Assembly (NCBI RefSeq): GCF_000745125.1
Contig: NZ_JQNF01000007.1
Span: forward strand, 124,001 to 188,000
Length of the DNA stretch: 64,000 bases
From: Carnobacterium jeotgali MS3
GTDB taxonomy: Bacteria; Bacillota; Bacilli; Lactobacillales; Carnobacteriaceae
Direction of reading: 5' to 3'
Translations under genes and position numbers: made by a program
The notes under the pieces: model-generated
The model's input: the letters and a program-made list of their open reading frames with translations, nothing else
What the model was told of the DNA's origin: nothing
Database searches by the model: none
Part shown: positions 21,027 through 29,698 of the stretch, in pieces
Numbering within the stretch: the stretch's first letter is position 1
How the letters are laid out: each line of letters begins with the position of its first letter

Positions 21027-22050
21027 GTTCTACCACCTCGACTTCTACTTGTAATTTTCTTAACTCTTCAATAGCAATTTGTATTTTTTGACTTTCACCT
21101 GTTAGTTGAACATAAAGTGAACCAATTGCACCGTCTTGCGTTTGTTGAATGCTTCCTTGGATGATGCTTAAATCAACACCATCTTCTCGAACAATTTTTG
21201 ACATAATTGGCATCTTAGCTTGTTTGCCATGGAACGTTAAGTGAACAATCTTTCCTTCAGGATATTCAGCTAATAACTCTTCAAAAATCAGATCCGTATC
21301 TTCGCTATCCGGATTTGAATCTTGGCGGATAAAACGTTTCGTTATTTCTTGTTGCGGTTTTTTGAAAACATCTATCACAGAGCCTTCTTCAACAATTTTT
21401 CCATTGTCCATAACTGCCACTTTATCACAGATTTTACGAATCACATGCATTTCATGCGTGATCAATACAATGGTTAAATTTAAGCGTTTATTGATATCTA
21501 ATAATAAATCTAACACCTCATCCGTTGTCTGTGGATCAAGGGCACTTGTTGCTTCATCGCACAGCAATAACGTTGGATCATTAGCTAGTGCTCTTGCAAT
21601 CCCAACACGTTGCTTTTGACCACCTGACAATTGTGAAGGATAAGCTTTTTCTCTTCCTTCCAGTCCTACCAAACCAATCAGTTCTTTTGCTTTAGCTTCA
21701 CGTTCTTTTTTAGGCATTTTGGCTAATTCAAGCGGGAATAAAACATTTTCTTCTACCGTTCTTGACCACAATAGGTTGAAATGTTGAAAAATCATTCCGA
21801 TTTTTTGACGTTCTTTTCTCAGGGATTTCCCCTTCAATTGTGAGATGACTTTCCCTTCAATAGCAACTGTGCCATCTGTTGGCATTTCTAAGCCATTAAA
21901 CATTCGAACCAACGTACTTTTTCCTGCTCCAGAATAACCGACGATACCATAAATTTCGCCATCTTTGATTGAGACATTGATATCTTTTACAGCTGTTAAA
22001 CTGCCTTGTTTTGTTTGAAACACTTTTTTTACGTTTTTTAATTCAATCAC
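21010..22050 (-). CDS. metN: Methionine ABC transporter ATP-binding protein MetN
   Basis: This is the ATPase of the MetNIQ importer, with Walker A GYSGAGKS, signature LSGGQKQR, Walker B LLLCDEATSALD and a C-terminal ACT-like NIL domain (about 255-346) that senses methionine. I prefer GTG 22050, which gives MIELKNVKKVF, eight bases after an AGAGGGG site. An upstream in-frame ATG at 22077 would add nine residues and precedes the site. Expression is governed by the T-box leader. Confidence 0.95.
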   Translation of the reverse strand: MIELKNVKKVFQTKQGSLTAVKDINVSIKDGEIYGIVGYSGAGKSTLVRMFNGLEMPTDGTVAIEGKVISQLKGKSLRKERQKIGMIFQHFNLLWSRTVEENVLFPLELAKMPKKEREAKAKELIGLVGLEGREKAYPSQLSGGQKQRVGIARALANDPTLLLCDEATSALDPQTTDEVLDLLLDINKRLNLTIVLITHEMHVIRKICDKVAVMDNGKIVEEGSVIDVFKKPQQEITKRFIRQDSNPDSEDTDLIFEELLAEYPEGKIVHLTFHGKQAKMPIMSKIVREDGVDLSIIQGSIQQTQDGAIGSLYVQLTGESQKIQIAIEELRKLQVEVEVVEHVVEA

Positions 22051-22082
22051 TTCAATCACCCCTCTCATTTCATTCAAATAAA

Positions 22083-22394
22083 AAAACTTCCGCCCTTATA
22101 CTGAGCATACTTGCTTAGTATAAGGACGAAAGTTTCGACTTTTCGTGTTACCACCTTAATTTGTCAATTTATCACTAAATCAACCTCATACAGTACTTAA
22201 GTTTTTTTCAACTTTTTTATACTGTGGCACGTTATCGGGTGCACCCGGAATAGGCTTATGCAAAGCATTCACTTATTCTGCTCAAAGACCATCTTCGGTT
22301 CAACTTCCATTACCTTTTTTCAGCAAACAAGGCTCTCTATAAATGGTTATTACGAACGTACTCTTCTTATCATCGCGTTATTGATATTTAACAT
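22083..22394 (-). ncRNA. T-box riboswitch leader, probably methionine-specific
   Basis: Read on the minus strand, the leader begins with a stem I S-turn pattern (GATAAGAAGAGTA). It has an AGAGAG-like element and a candidate ATG specifier near 22290-22292. It then has the T-box sequence AAGGTGGTAACACG (within about 22144-22160), which forms the antiterminator. It ends in a terminator hairpin at about 22085-22135 (ACTTTCGTCCTTATACT with its complement) and a T-run. The metN start follows directly. Uncharged tRNA-Met would favour read-through. The specifier is inferred from position and from the downstream methionine transporter. Confidence 0.88.
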
Positions 22395-22423
22395 ATTCTA
22401 ACAGAGCTGTTTTTTTCTGTCAA
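22395..22423 (-). promoter_or_regulatory. Promoter of the T-box/metNIQ operon
   Basis: TTGACA at 22418-22423 and TAGAAT at 22395-22400 on the minus strand, with a 17-nt spacer. The -35 is a perfect consensus and sits only ten bases past the gcvH stop. Confidence 0.75.
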
Positions 22424-22432
22424 CTTTAATTC

Positions 22433-22783
22433 TTAAACTTCTGCTGACAATTTTTCAAAAGTACCAGGTTCCACATCTTTCACTTCAAGAATCCAGTTGT
22501 CTTTTTCATCTGTACTGTTTAATTTTTCCGGATTATCCGTTAACTCAGTATGAAATTGGACTACGACACCTGTTAAAGGAGACAACAATTCAGTAACTGC
22601 TTTTGCTCCTTCTACACCTAGTAATACATCGTTTTCTCTTACTTCAGCTAATGTGTTTGGTAATTCTACAAACATGACTTCACCCAAATCATCTTGACCT
22701 TTTTCAGATAAACCGATGCGGTAGTTGTCGCCTTCTTTTAATACCCACAAACCATTTTCGCTGTATCTCATTTGTTGTTCCAC
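22433..22783 (-). CDS. gcvH: Glycine cleavage system H-like lipoyl carrier protein
   Basis: The 116-aa GcvH-like protein has the lipoylation site Lys61 in LGVEGAKAVTELLSPLTG. No gcvP or gcvT lies nearby. In Firmicutes a lone GcvH also acts as a relay for octanoyl/lipoyl transfer to other enzymes, so lipoate metabolism is a likely role. Translation appears to start at GTG 22783, eight bases from GGAG. It follows the ArsC/Spx-like gene, the same pairing as yusI-yusH in B. subtilis. Confidence 0.88.
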   Translation of the reverse strand: MEQQMRYSENGLWVLKEGDNYRIGLSEKGQDDLGEVMFVELPNTLAEVRENDVLLGVEGAKAVTELLSPLTGVVVQFHTELTDNPEKLNSTDEKDNWILEVKDVEPGTFEKLSAEV

Positions 22784-22804
22784 GTTAACCGCTCCAATCG
22801 TTTT

Positions 22805-23164
22805 TTAGTTTCCATTCCACGTTGTTTCATAAACGTTTGCTTTAAAACCAAGTGTTGTTGTCTTTCCATCCGTCAGCAATGGACGCTTGATCAGCATGCC
22901 ATCTGACGCCAATACTGCTGCACCTTCCGCTATACTCATACTGGGCACTTTGGATTTCAACCCTAATTCACGGTATCTATTCCCGCTGGTGTTGAAAAAA
23001 CGGATGAGAGGCAAATCAGACTGCTCTATTAAACTCGTTAGAATTTCTTGCGTTGGCGGAGTCTCAATCATATTTATCGCCTGATAGTCCAGCTCATGTC
23101 CGTCTAACCATTTTCTGGCTGCTTTGCACGTTGAACAAGTAGGGTGTTGATAGAATTTAAGCAA
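22805..23164 (-). CDS. ArsC/Spx-family thioredoxin-fold protein (YusI-like)
   Basis: The 119-aa protein has a CSTC motif (Cys10, Cys13) in FYQHPTCSTCKAARKWL and the ArsC-family RFFNTSG and LIKRPLL segments. It is related to Spx and to glutaredoxin-coupled ArsC, but has neither Spx's nor classical ArsC's full signature. Its activity is unknown. The likely start is TTG 23164, nine bases after GGAG. It sits just before gcvH, a pairing conserved in Bacillus, so a role linked to lipoyl or thiol metabolism is plausible. Confidence 0.85.
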   Translation of the reverse strand: MLKFYQHPTCSTCKAARKWLDGHELDYQAINMIETPPTQEILTSLIEQSDLPLIRFFNTSGNRYRELGLKSKVPSMSIAEGAAVLASDGMLIKRPLLTDGKTTTLGFKANVYETTWNGN

Positions 23165-23193
23165 TTTGGCTCACTCCAATAGCTGTATTTCTT

Positions 23194-24369
23194 TTATTTG
23201 AAATCTTCATCTTCTTCAGAGAACATGTAGCTGCGGTAATGGTACCTCATGGACATTATGAGTCCAACACCCATCATATTTCCTAACAACGCAGTTCCCC
23301 CTTGAGAAATAAATGGCAATGGGATTCCCGTTAACGGAAGCAACCCAATACTCATACCGATATTTTCAAAAACGTGGAACAAAATCATCATAATAACACC
23401 TGTGGCAATATACGCATAAAATTCATTTTTCGTATCAAAGCAAATGCGGATCATTTGGTAAATCAATAAAAAGTAGATAAAAATTAAAATACAACTGCCA
23501 AGAAATCCAAAATTTTCTCCAATGGTTGAAAAAATCATGTCAGACTCTCGAACCGGTACATAAACTTCTGACGTTCCGAATCCTTTGCCGAACATTTTAC
23601 CTGATCCAATCGCTTTTATACTTTGAATCAATTGATAGGAGGTATCTCCTGAGTCTCCATATGGGTTCAGCCAAGAGTCGATTCGAGAAAATTGATACGG
23701 TTTAAAACCTAAGCGCAGTAAAAAGTCACGATTGTATACAACTAATATAAGTAATGTTCCACCAAGTGCAGCCACTCCTGTAAATAGTGGCAGTATAATC
23801 TTCCAAGAGACTCCTGAGATCAACACTAAACCAATAATAATGGCAATAAACACTAATGTTGAACCTAAGTCATTTTGTAGCATAACTAATACAAGTGGCG
23901 GAATAGACGTTAATATGATTTTGCCTAGCAATAAGAAATCTGCTTTAGGATAATGAGTCGGGTAATCGCCGTTGTGTTTTGTAACGACACGAGCCAACAT
24001 TAGAATAAAGGCTATTTTCATGATTTCCGAAGGCTGAAAGGTTAATCGACCTATCTTAAACCAACTTTTTGCTCCGGTAACTAATTCAAGAGACCGGTCG
24101 TAAAAGAATAGTACCAACACTAATAGAAAAAGCCCAAATCCATACGCTATCGGGGCAAGTTTCCATAACTGCTCAGAATCAAACTGCATGATCACTACGA
24201 TGGCAACTGCACCAACTACGTACCAGATGACTTGCATCAATGTATCACCGATTCCGGAGTTCCCAGTTAAATGAGTGGTTGAATAGATAGTCGCAATACT
24301 AATGATTGCTAGCAACAATACTGATAAGATAATCCCATAATCTATTTTTGTTTCTTTATTTTCTGTCAT
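23194..24369 (-). CDS. rodA: SEDS peptidoglycan polymerase RodA
   Basis: It polymerises glycan strands from lipid II during side-wall growth. The 391-aa polytopic protein has about ten membrane segments and SEDS-family landmarks: WFKIGRLTFQPSEIMK, the large extracytoplasmic loop with GKGFGTSEVYVPVRESDMIFSTIGEN, and GIPLPFISQGGTALLGNM. FtsW is the paralogue alternative. The short acidic C-terminus and the nearby DUF2969 gene, as in other lactic acid bacteria, favour RodA. Confidence 0.9.
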   Translation of the reverse strand: MTENKETKIDYGIILSVLLLAIISIATIYSTTHLTGNSGIGDTLMQVIWYVVGAVAIVVIMQFDSEQLWKLAPIAYGFGLFLLVLVLFFYDRSLELVTGAKSWFKIGRLTFQPSEIMKIAFILMLARVVTKHNGDYPTHYPKADFLLLGKIILTSIPPLVLVMLQNDLGSTLVFIAIIIGLVLISGVSWKIILPLFTGVAALGGTLLILVVYNRDFLLRLGFKPYQFSRIDSWLNPYGDSGDTSYQLIQSIKAIGSGKMFGKGFGTSEVYVPVRESDMIFSTIGENFGFLGSCILIFIYFLLIYQMIRICFDTKNEFYAYIATGVIMMILFHVFENIGMSIGLLPLTGIPLPFISQGGTALLGNMMGVGLIMSMRYHYRSYMFSEEDEDFK

Positions 24370-24518
24370 TTTTTAAAATTCTCCTTGTGTCCTATCTATC
24401 AAAAAAATTCATTATCAAACTCCATCCATTATATAAGAAAAACAACCTAAAAAAAAGGCTTGTCGCATTTCTTAGAAAAATCTTACAACGCTATTTGGAT
24501 ATAAGCGTATGAAGAAAA

Positions 24519-24546
24519 AGAAAACTGAGTCTTCACTCAGTTTTCT
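24519..24546 (-). terminator. Terminator hairpin overlapping the 3' end of the YihY gene
   Basis: On the minus strand AGAAAACTGAGT pairs with ACTCAGTTTTCT and is followed by TTTTC. The upstream arm encodes the last codons (KKTE) and the stop TGA of the YihY/BrkB gene, so the stop lies in the loop. Confidence 0.7.
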
Positions 24547-25531
24547 TTTGTTTTTCTACTGTTTTTACTTTTACTAATTTTTTATGTTGAATCGAATCTG
24601 AACTGTCTGGATATTCTTTTTGCTTGTCATCTTTTTCAGCTTCATCTTTCTCAAGCTTAACTTCATTAACTGATCTGCCCGTTTTGAATTCAAAGTAAAC
24701 GGTATTGATCAGTCCACCTATTAATAAAATTATAGCCGATAAATAAAGCCACAACATCAAAACAATGAACACCCCAAAAGTGGCACTAGCGGCTGCTTCT
24801 CCTCCAGCATATTTAACATACAGTGTAAAGGCTTGAGATAAGATCAACCAACCTACTGTAGCAAATATAGCACCTGGAAGAGCATATTTAATGTGCAAAC
24901 GGTGATTCGGTACTAAAAAATAAACCATAGTAATGACTAGAATTAAGACAACTAATAGAACTAACCATTTATAGCCAAAGACTTGCAGAACAAGGCTTAA
25001 ATCGATTCCAATAAAATCTTGGATAAACAATAAAATTTGTTCCCCAAAAACAAAGATGAAAATCAATGCTCCTACGATAGCCACAATGGCTAATTGAACT
25101 AAGAATGATACTAATCGAACGATAATGAAGTTATTTCTTTTTTCAACGCCATAAACGTCATTTAATACATTTTGTAATGCATTAAAAGCCTTACTAGCAG
25201 ACCACAATGACGTAATCAACCCAATAGAAATAGCTCCACCACTCGAACTGCTCAGGTAATTTTCTAGGACTGGTGCTAAGACAGTGTAAATATCTGGCGG
25301 GACAGCTGTTTCTAGCATTGGCAAAATATCTGCGGCATTTATCGGGAATAGCGGAATAATATTTGCTACAACCAACAATATCGGGAATAGCGATAATAAC
25401 GTGAAGTAAGCCAACTCAGCTGCATTTGATGAGACTTCCGCTCGTGCCCAATTGGGTTTTACCACTTCTATCAGAGACTTAAACTTATCTTTGAAAGAAG
25501 CCTGTTTTATATCCGTTGTCAAAACGACCAC
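24533..25531 (-). CDS. YihY/BrkB-family inner membrane protein
   Basis: The 332-aa protein has six or so membrane segments and the family pattern SSNAAELAYFTLLSLFPILLVVANIIP, FNALQNVLNDVYGVEKR and GGLINTVYFEF. It ends in a charged Lys/Asp/Glu-rich cytoplasmic tail. The family is often annotated as ribonuclease BN or virulence factor BrkB in error, and its role is unknown. The reading frame opens at GTG 25531, but a TTG at 25522, ten bases from AAGGA, may be the actual start. The gene's last codons form one arm of its terminator. Confidence 0.88.
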   Translation of the reverse strand: MVVLTTDIKQASFKDKFKSLIEVVKPNWARAEVSSNAAELAYFTLLSLFPILLVVANIIPLFPINAADILPMLETAVPPDIYTVLAPVLENYLSSSSGGAISIGLITSLWSASKAFNALQNVLNDVYGVEKRNNFIIVRLVSFLVQLAIVAIVGALIFIFVFGEQILLFIQDFIGIDLSLVLQVFGYKWLVLLVVLILVITMVYFLVPNHRLHIKYALPGAIFATVGWLILSQAFTLYVKYAGGEAAASATFGVFIVLMLWLYLSAIILLIGGLINTVYFEFKTGRSVNEVKLEKDEAEKDDKQKEYPDSSDSIQHKKLVKVKTVEKQKKTE

Positions 25532-25615
25532 ATCCTTTACTTTATGTATAGAAAAATCATAGCATAGATGAGTTTAAAAAGCTTTTAGGACGCTCTTTAA
25601 AGAAAGTAAAAACCT

Positions 25616-25650
25616 AAAAAAACAACCCTATAAAAATAGGATTGTTTTTA
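25616..25650 (-). terminator. Terminator after the DUF2969 gene
   Basis: AAAAACAA-CCTAT with ATAGG-TTGTTTTT around an AAAA loop. It is A-rich and T-rich on the two sides and lies 23 bases after the DUF2969 stop. Confidence 0.65.
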
Positions 25651-25672
25651 GATCTGCATTAGACAATCAGAC

Positions 25673-25903
25673 TTACATTTGGTGTAGATTGTAGTCCATA
25701 ATTAGTTTATTTATTCCTTCATCGACAGATCTTACTTTAGACTCTGTTCCTGAGTTAGTCGTTACGGTAACAGTCTGGCCTTCTGCTTGTTGCAATTGAC
25801 CAATTTTTTCATCATTCACATACAGTTCCAACTCAGTGAAACCATCTCTATTATTAGGGGTTTCTTTTACTTCTACTTGAACTTTTTTATTTCCTTTTGA
25901 CAT
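25673..25903 (-). CDS. DUF2969 family protein
   Basis: This is a small protein of 76 aa starting at ATG 25903 (MSKGNKKVQVEVKE) with AAAGGAG eight bases before. An upstream in-frame ATG would add 21 residues but is unsupported. The beta-rich pattern and the terminal IMDYNLH match the DUF2969 family of lactic acid bacteria. The family has no known function and is commonly near rodA and yihY, as here. Confidence 0.82.
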   Translation of the reverse strand: MSKGNKKVQVEVKETPNNRDGFTELELYVNDEKIGQLQQAEGQTVTVTTNSGTESKVRSVDEGINKLIMDYNLHQM

Positions 25904-26014
25904 GCGAATGCTCCTTTTTGCAGTTAGTTTCTCCATTAGTATACTGCATTTCAGAGGAAAATTCATTTATTTGTTTTGTTTACTATCATTTTTCATTCAA
26001 AATCACTGACTAAA

Positions 26015-27130
26015 TTAATTAAAAGAACCTAATGCTTCATGATATGGCAAGTTCAAAGACTCCGCGACTTCTTTTTTAGTCAACTTTCCATTCATGACAT
26101 TGATACCTGTATAAATTGTTGAATTCTCTTTAGCTGCTTTGATCAATCCTTTATTTGCAATTTCTACTGCGTAAGGAATCGTAACATTCGTTAATGCTAA
26201 AGTAGACGTTTTAGGTACAGCTCCTGGCATATTTGCAACCGCATAATGAACAATGCCGTGTTTTACATATACAGGATCATCATGTGTCGTCACTTCAGAA
26301 GCTGTTTCAACGATTCCACCTTGATCAACAGCTATATCAACGATAACTGAACCTTTTTCCATTTGTTTAACCATTTCCTCGGTTACAAGTGTTGGCGCTT
26401 TTGAACCTGGAATCAGAACAGCACCAATCACTAAATCTGCTTCTTTAACAGCTTTTGCGATATTGAATTCATTTGACATTAAAGTGTTAATTTTATTCTC
26501 AAATAAATCATCTAACTCTCCAAGACGTTTTGGATTTACATCTAAAATCGTTACTTCTGCTCCTAGACCGATAGCGATTTTAGCTGCGTTTGTTCCCGAA
26601 ACTCCACCACCTATAATGGTTACTTTCCCTTTTTGAACACCGGGCACGCCTCCTAAAAGAATCCCTTTTCCTTGGTTAACACTTTCAAGAAACTCAGCAC
26701 CAACTTGCGCAGCCATTCTGCCGGCAATTTGACTCATTGGTGTTAAAAGTGGCAATGTACCATCTTTTCCAACCATTGTTTCATATCCAATAGCGGTAAC
26801 GCCTTTACTCATTAGTTCTTTGGTCAACTCTAATGCCGGAGCTAAATGCAAGTAAGTAAACAGAATCATTCCTTTTTTAAAATACTTGTACTCGCTAGGT
26901 ATGGGTTCTTTTACTTTAATAATCATTTCAGCATTCCAAACTTCCGTAGCTTCTTCTAGTAAAACAGCTCCTGCTGATTGATATTCTTCATCTGTAAATC
27001 CAGCCGTCTTTCCTGCACTTACTTCTATCATGACTTCATGTCCATGTTCTACAAGGCTATTTACACCTGCAGGCGATATAGCAACTCTGCTTTCATTATT
27101 TTTAATTTCTCTTGGTATCCCAATTTTCAT
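26015..27130 (-). CDS. ald: Alanine dehydrogenase
   Basis: It catalyses reversible NAD-dependent oxidative deamination of L-alanine to pyruvate and ammonia. The protein of ~371 aa starts [13 protein letters not shown] at ATG 27130 behind AGGAGG. It has the substrate region LFTYLHLAP (conserved His), [14 protein letters not shown] and the Rossmann loop [14 protein letters not shown]. An upstream ATG at 27160 is in frame but has no ribosome binding site. It is monocistronic, divergent from a small unknown gene. Confidence 0.95.
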   Translation of the reverse strand: MKIGIPREIKNNESRVAISPAGVNSLVEHGHEVMIEVSAGKTAGFTDEEYQSAGAVLLEEATEVWNAEMIIKVKEPIPSEYKYFKKGMILFTYLHLAPALELTKELMSKGVTAIGYETMVGKDGTLPLLTPMSQIAGRMAAQVGAEFLESVNQGKGILLGGVPGVQKGKVTIIGGGVSGTNAAKIAIGLGAEVTILDVNPKRLGELDDLFENKINTLMSNEFNIAKAVKEADLVIGAVLIPGSKAPTLVTEEMVKQMEKGSVIVDIAVDQGGIVETASEVTTHDDPVYVKHGIVHYAVANMPGAVPKTSTLALTNVTIPYAVEIANKGLIKAAKENSTIYTGINVMNGKLTKKEVAESLNLPYHEALGSFN

Positions 27131-27361
27131 AATTGATATCCTCCTATATTTTTTTAGCATTTTTCCTACTTTATAGTTCTATTGTAACGCTCCATGAGGT
27201 AGAACCCAACTATTTCGATGTATCTCCTTATTTATCAGTTTTTATTCATTAGACATATTTTGTTCATATAAAACACTGTTTTCAAAGTGTTTTTCAAAAG
27301 CTATTTTCATTTTGTTTGGAATGTTATATAATCAATTATTGTGATTATGGAGGTGTAATTT

Positions 27362-27715
27362 ATGTTAATCGACATTAACGATGAATTTTTTAATGAGTTA
27401 CATGATGTTTCAGACTCGCTAGAGATGACAGTTGGAGAGTACTTAGAAAATCTCCATGAAAAAAATCAAAGCTTAAAAAATATTTTATTAGATGATAAAG
27501 AAGGATTTCAAGAATTTATAAAAGAATTCCATCTTATATTAGATGATCTATTTATCCTTAATCATGAGGCATTAACTATTGTAAACGAAAATGAAAAGTC
27601 TGCACTAATGAAACCCGTATTTATAGAATTAATGAAAATGTCTAGTAGTAACATTACTGTGTTGTCTAAATTATACGAAGTTTACCTTCAGTCATCTAAA
27701 TCAATCAGTCAATGA
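27362..27715 (+). CDS. Small acidic helical protein of unknown function
   Basis: I do not recognise this 117-aa protein. The start ATG has a strong GGAGGTG site eight bases upstream, and a TATAAT -10 box lies near 27326-27331, so it is probably expressed. It is rich in Leu, Glu, Asp and Asn with few aromatic residues, no signal peptide and no membrane segment. Predicted helices run through EYLENLHEK, FQEFIKEFHLILDDLF and FIELMKM. It is on the plus strand in a region of minus-strand genes, with its own terminator. Confidence 0.65.
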   Translation: MLIDINDEFFNELHDVSDSLEMTVGEYLENLHEKNQSLKNILLDDKEGFQEFIKEFHLILDDLFILNHEALTIVNENEKSALMKPVFIELMKMSSSNITVLSKLYEVYLQSSKSISQ

Positions 27716-27754
27716 ATATAACATATTTCCAATTATTTAAATGCAGTTTAACAG

Positions 27755-27794
27755 TCGAAAAAAACACATCTCAAAAAGATGTGTTTTTTTTCGA
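27755..27794 (+). terminator. Terminator of the small unknown gene
   Basis: TCGAAAAAAACACATCT pairs with AGATGTGTTTTTTTTCGA around a short A-rich loop, 40 bases after the stop. Confidence 0.75.
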
Positions 27795-27941
27795 TCTTGA
27801 TTATCTGGCAAACTCGTTACGAGTAAAGTGTTGTAATTTTCGTTACATAAGAAAAATTTAGTCGATGAACTAAAGCATAAAACGTTAGGTGGTATAACGC
27901 TTATTCGTAAATACTAATTAACTTTAGGTTTAAGTAACAAA

Positions 27942-27975
27942 AAAATGCACCCAAAGCGAAATTTGGGTGCATTTT
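27942..27975. terminator. Hairpin, orphan terminator-like structure
   Basis: AAAATGCACCCAAA pairs perfectly with TTTGGGTGCATTTT across GCGAAA. No gene ends just before it on the plus strand. It may end a small transcript or be a relic. The surrounding gap 27795-28007 contains no reading frame that I can support. Confidence 0.5.
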
Positions 27976-28007
27976 AAAGGCCTTCTATAAAAACACAATT
28001 CCATTAA

Positions 28008-28046
28008 AAGATCCCGTATCACATTTACTTAATAATACGGGATCTT
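28008..28046 (-). terminator. Terminator after the PadR-family gene
   Basis: AAGATCCCGTAT pairs with ATACGGGATCTT, with T-runs on both sides. It lies 15 bases after the padR-like stop. Confidence 0.65.
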
Positions 28047-28060
28047 CGTTTTTACTTTTT

Positions 28061-28600
28061 TTATACAGTAGTATCTTCTATTTCTGCCTTTAATTCTTTA
28101 AACCATTTTAAGTTTACTAAATGATGAAAACGAGAATTTTCGTTCATGCGACGAAAATAATCAATTTTACTAGGTAATTCTTTTGTGTTAGCTAGGTATT
28201 CATCGAGACGTGCAATTCGGGCTTCAGTTTGATCAATTTGTGACTGGATTAATTCTAACAATTTATTTGTATCAAATTCATCTGCAAAGAGTAAAGCCCC
28301 ATAGAATTGTAAGTTTACATACTCGGATTTAGTCCCATATTTAGCCATTAATTTTTCGAATTCTTCTATTCCTAAAGGCGTGATTTTAAAGGTGTGAATT
28401 TCACGGCCATTGTTTGGACGTATTTGATGTGTTTGTTCAATCAAACCTTTTTCTTCAAGTTGTTGTAAATTGTAATAAAATGATCCTTTAGTGAAGTTAA
28501 CGATATATTTATAATGTTGTTTTTCCATCAAACTTAATAGTTCGTATCCATGAGCGCCAGGGTTTTGAATAAGTAAGCCAAGGATAAGTAAAGGAATCAA
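28061..28600 (-). CDS. PadR-family transcriptional regulator
   Basis: The 179-aa protein has an N-terminal winged helix (ILGLLIQNPGAHGYELLSLM, FYYNLQQLEEKGLIEQ) and a C-terminal helical dimerisation region (about 115-160) with LDEYLANTKELPSKIDYF. It starts at TTG 28600. That codon overlaps the TGA of the upstream esterase by four bases, so it is translationally coupled. PadR proteins usually repress their own operon. The palindrome at 29460-29507 over the operon promoter is the obvious candidate operator. Confidence 0.9.
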   Translation of the reverse strand: MIPLLILGLLIQNPGAHGYELLSLMEKQHYKYIVNFTKGSFYYNLQQLEEKGLIEQTHQIRPNNGREIHTFKITPLGIEEFEKLMAKYGTKSEYVNLQFYGALLFADEFDTNKLLELIQSQIDQTEARIARLDEYLANTKELPSKIDYFRRMNENSRFHHLVNLKWFKELKAEIEDTTV

Positions 28601-29439
28601 GTCTGCATTACCTTTGCCATTCGTGCTTCAAATTCAGCGTATGTGATTTTACCGAGAGCCAAATTCATACTGTGAATATAAATTAGTTCAGTATTCGAAT
28701 AGTTATTGTTTATTTTTAGTGATTGATTTTCATCCGCAAGAGGCTCTAATATATGACACTTTTTTGAAAATGCTTCGAAGTAGCGATAACCGAATTTCCT
28801 TTGAGAAACAGCGTTAAAATGAATGCCATCTGGGTTGGCAGTTAGACCTTCTGCCGATACAAAATAACAATTTTGCTGCTCGTGAGCGAATTTGCGTAAT
28901 TGTTCATTGATCTCTTGAAACTCTGTTGAATACTTTCCAAATCCTGTTTTTCCTAAAAATTCACCAAGCCCACCAATAATTAATGGAACATCTTCAAGTT
29001 TTAATTCTTTTCTTAAAGTTTCAATGATAAAAGATAATTTCTCATAATAAGTTTCATGTAGAGAATTATTACTATCACTTTCACCTTGATGCCAAAGTAT
29101 GCCACAGATTTCGCTAGACTCAAGTGCGAAACGAGCTTCAGATAAAGCATGTTGAAAAAGAGTACCTTGCGGATGCCAATCATTCAAAGTACTGCCACCT
29201 TCCGCACAAGGAATCAAACCGATGTCATAATCTGGATGGGCTTTCGACCATGCCTCTGTAAAAGATGCTGCTAAACTTACACCAGCAACAGGGCGGTCAT
29301 AATTAATCGGCTCTGTCATCATTTGCCACTGACCGTTGCGAAGCATTTTTATTTTTTCATTATAGATAGGGTCTACTTCATGCAAGAAGCCACGACCTGC
29401 CATATTTGATTGCCCTAACATTAAAAAAGATTTTACCAT
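28597..29439 (-). CDS. Sialate O-acetylesterase/SGNH-type carbohydrate esterase
   Basis: The 280-aa protein has the SASA (carbohydrate esterase family 6-like) pattern: the nucleophile block MLGQSNMAGRG near the N-terminus, IGLIPCAEGGS, the oxyanion segment WHQGESD and the catalytic DGIHF near residue 210. There is no signal peptide, so it acts in the cytosol. It likely removes acetyl groups from sugars, but the substrate is unknown. The C-terminal ~40 residues resemble a short helical tail. It is the first gene of a two-gene operon with a PadR regulator. Confidence 0.86.
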   Translation of the reverse strand: MVKSFLMLGQSNMAGRGFLHEVDPIYNEKIKMLRNGQWQMMTEPINYDRPVAGVSLAASFTEAWSKAHPDYDIGLIPCAEGGSTLNDWHPQGTLFQHALSEARFALESSEICGILWHQGESDSNNSLHETYYEKLSFIIETLRKELKLEDVPLIIGGLGEFLGKTGFGKYSTEFQEINEQLRKFAHEQQNCYFVSAEGLTANPDGIHFNAVSQRKFGYRYFEAFSKKCHILEPLADENQSLKINNNYSNTELIYIHSMNLALGKITYAEFEARMAKVMQT

Positions 29440-29459
29440 TTAACTTTCATTCCTTTACT

Positions 29460-29511
29460 CAATAGTTTAATTAGACCTCAACAGTATAGAGTCTAATTAG
29501 ACTATTGTCAA
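29460..29511 (-). promoter_or_regulatory. Operator/promoter of the esterase-padR operon
   Basis: Two 17-bp arms, CAATAGTTTAATTAGAC (29460-29476) and GTCTAATTAGACTATTG (29491-29507), form an inverted repeat with one mismatch and a 14-bp gap. On the minus strand a TTGACA -35 (29506-29511), a 17-nt spacer and a TATACT -10 (29483-29488) are embedded in it. This layout fits PadR autorepression. Regulator identity is inferred from linkage. Confidence 0.75.
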
Positions 29512-29628
29512 TTCACTGTATCTAGTAACTTTTTAACAAAATAACGATTAAAACAACATAAGTCTTACTTCAAAAAAGACTTAAATACCTCTAATAAAAA
29601 GCATTCAAATTGGCATTCATCATAAAAA

Positions 29629-29685
29629 AATAAGCCGTTAAAACGTCTTAAAGATACTGGCATATCAACGTTTTAACAGCTTATT
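29629..29685 (-). terminator. Terminator of the tmRNA gene
   Basis: On the minus strand AATAAGCTGTTAAAACGT pairs with ACGTTTTAACGGCTTATT and is followed by a run of seven T. It begins 13 bases after the tmRNA 3' end. Confidence 0.75.
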
Positions 29686-29698
29686 CAATTTGATAGTA

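Noticed and set aside
27870-27895. AGGTGGTATAACGC resembling a T-box sequence near 27890
   Set aside because: No stem I or specifier pattern was found before it, the following hairpin is about 50 bases away and does not overlap it, and no plus-strand gene follows.
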